Shown here piece after piece: positions 62,966-64,000 of a DNA stretch of 64,000 nt. The stretch comes from Dermatemys mawii. Lineage: Eukaryota; Chordata; Testudines; Dermatemydidae. How positions within the stretch are numbered: position 1 is the first letter of the stretch; every line of letters begins with the position of its first letter. Under the pieces are notes generated by a model. It was given only the letters and a program-made list of their open reading frames with translations. It did no database searches and was not told the DNA's origin. The DNA lies in NCBI GenBank assembly GCA_007922305.1, contig ML677374.1, forward strand, positions 11,474,689-11,538,688, read 5' to 3'. Both the position numbers and the translations under genes were made by a program.

Positions 62966-63251
62966 GCCCTGGTCTACACTGGGGGGATTGGAGAAATCGA
63001 CCTAAGATATACAACTTCAGCTACGCGAATAGCTGAAGATTTTAGGTTGACATACCGCAGCATCTTCATGGCGCTGAGTCGACTGCTGGGCTCCCCCGTC
63101 GACTCTGCCTGCGTCTCTCACAGTGGTGGAGTTCTGGAGTTGACGGGAGAGCGCTCAGGGATCGATTTATTGCGGCTAGACTAGACATGATAAATCAATC
63201 CCATAACATTAACTGCTACCCGCCGATCCAACGGGTAGCTTAGACCTGGCC
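62966..63251 (+). mobile_element. TTA-type self-complementary MITE, copy 4
   Basis: Starts GCCCTGGTCTACACTGG and ends with TAGACCTGGCC. Internal cctaagatatacaacttcag mirrors agctgaagattttaggttga. The flanking triplets are eroded and do not prove a duplication. Confidence 0.7.
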
Positions 63252-64000
63252 TCAGGGACTGAACAGAAATCCTGAATGGCTCTGAGACTACTAGCAATGG
63301 CTTTGTAAAGCTAATTTTAATGTGTCAACACATTAACCTTCTGAAGAACACTATTTTATGAATATTGCATAAAGCAACACCAGCCAATAGTCTACGCAAG
63401 GAGTGAAAAAAATACTGTATCTTAAGTTGTATACTGTGTTCTAATGTTGTAGGGAGAGAGAATGATACTGGAATTCAGCTAGTTGAACTGACATTACTAT
63501 TCTTGTAATAATTCTGGGTTCTTTAATAACCACAAGCAATCAAGACTGTGGATTTAAATCTCTTCCAAAAGAAGGCATCTTCAATAGCATACTATTATCA
63601 TCAATAAGAATCCCAGCACTCTTGGGACTTGATCTTCCAAAGAGTGTAGACTGATCTAGTGCTAGTTCAGAAGGCATAATGCCATTTAATGAATTATGTA
63701 TTAACACTACCTACACTACTGTGGGTTTCTTTAGAGGTCTTTCATCCAAGCTGTAGTTATGTTTAGCCCTGCTTAGCTTGTGATATATGTTAATAGTCTA
63801 TGATGCAATGGCTGTACCTTAATTTAATACAAAAGCTAAGGAAAGGAAAATATAGGAGTGAAATAAGAAAAAGAAGACAAATGAGTTCATGAGAAGATCC
63901 AGTTACTACCCTGCAGATCAGTATTATCCAATCAGTATTATCCAACTGAGCTACCTACAACTGTTTGGAAGGGAAAATGTCTAGTAGTATCATTTCAATG

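Larger units (their letters stand above)
48322..64000 (-). other. GALNT17: GALNT17 intron 1 (partial)
   Basis: Intron upstream of the stem exon. The acceptor next to the exon has a T-rich tract. Contents are an MIR, a solo LTR (50453-51072), a 5S-headed SINE (53531), two pieces of a hAT family (54560 and 55350), a CR1 tail, a Tc1/mariner MITE (59867) and a TTA-type MITE (62966). The first coding exon, with the short cytosolic tail and membrane anchor, is not seen. Stretches 51080-53500, 56160-57800, 58080-59860 and 59970-61400 hold nothing I can name, except an old moderately self-similar segment around 60290-60560. Confidence 0.85.

Overview
The window is about 64 kb of vertebrate nuclear DNA. 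It lies inside one large intron-rich gene on the minus strand. Four coding exons of a polypeptide N-acetylgalactosaminyltransferase are visible, and order, splice phases and protein sequence all fit GALNT17 (formerly WBSCR17/GALNTL3). Read on the minus strand, the exons run from high to low coordinates: 48138-48321 (stem region), 28039-28205 (start of the catalytic domain), 17109-17283 (ends just after the metal-binding Asp-x-His) and 14800-14997. They join in one open frame of 724 bases (184+167+175+198). The first exon, with the membrane anchor, must lie beyond base 64000. The rest of the catalytic domain and the ricin-type lectin domain must lie below base 1.

Everything else is intron: intron 1 (part) 48322-64000, intron 2 28206-48137, intron 3 17284-28038, intron 4 14998-17108, intron 5 (part) 1-14799. 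No second gene is supported. The long open frames elsewhere lie in repeats or read through inverted-repeat arms.

The repeat set suggests a turtle, or less likely another archosauromorph reptile such as a crocodilian. It includes several CR1 LINE 3' ends, old MIR SINEs, a 5S-rRNA-headed SINE, many non-autonomous hAT elements with 8-bp target duplications, TTA-flanked self-complementary MITEs, pogo and Tc1/mariner MITEs, and one fairly fresh solo LTR. The species call rests on recall of repeat types, not on a search.

The best structural observations are: a hAT inside a hAT, both with perfect 8-bp target duplications (20540-20997); a 1.7 kb hAT relic with perfect duplication and about 600-bp inverted arms (29332-31014); a 590-bp GC-rich near-palindrome (5641-6230) sharing a motif with a perfect 28-bp palindrome at 15942; two small foldback retro-insertions with 12- and 13-bp perfect duplications (35476-35574 and 40120-40322); and a solo LTR with an exact 58-bp tandem duplication (50453-51072). 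I found no prokaryotic, CRISPR or wholly new coding system.
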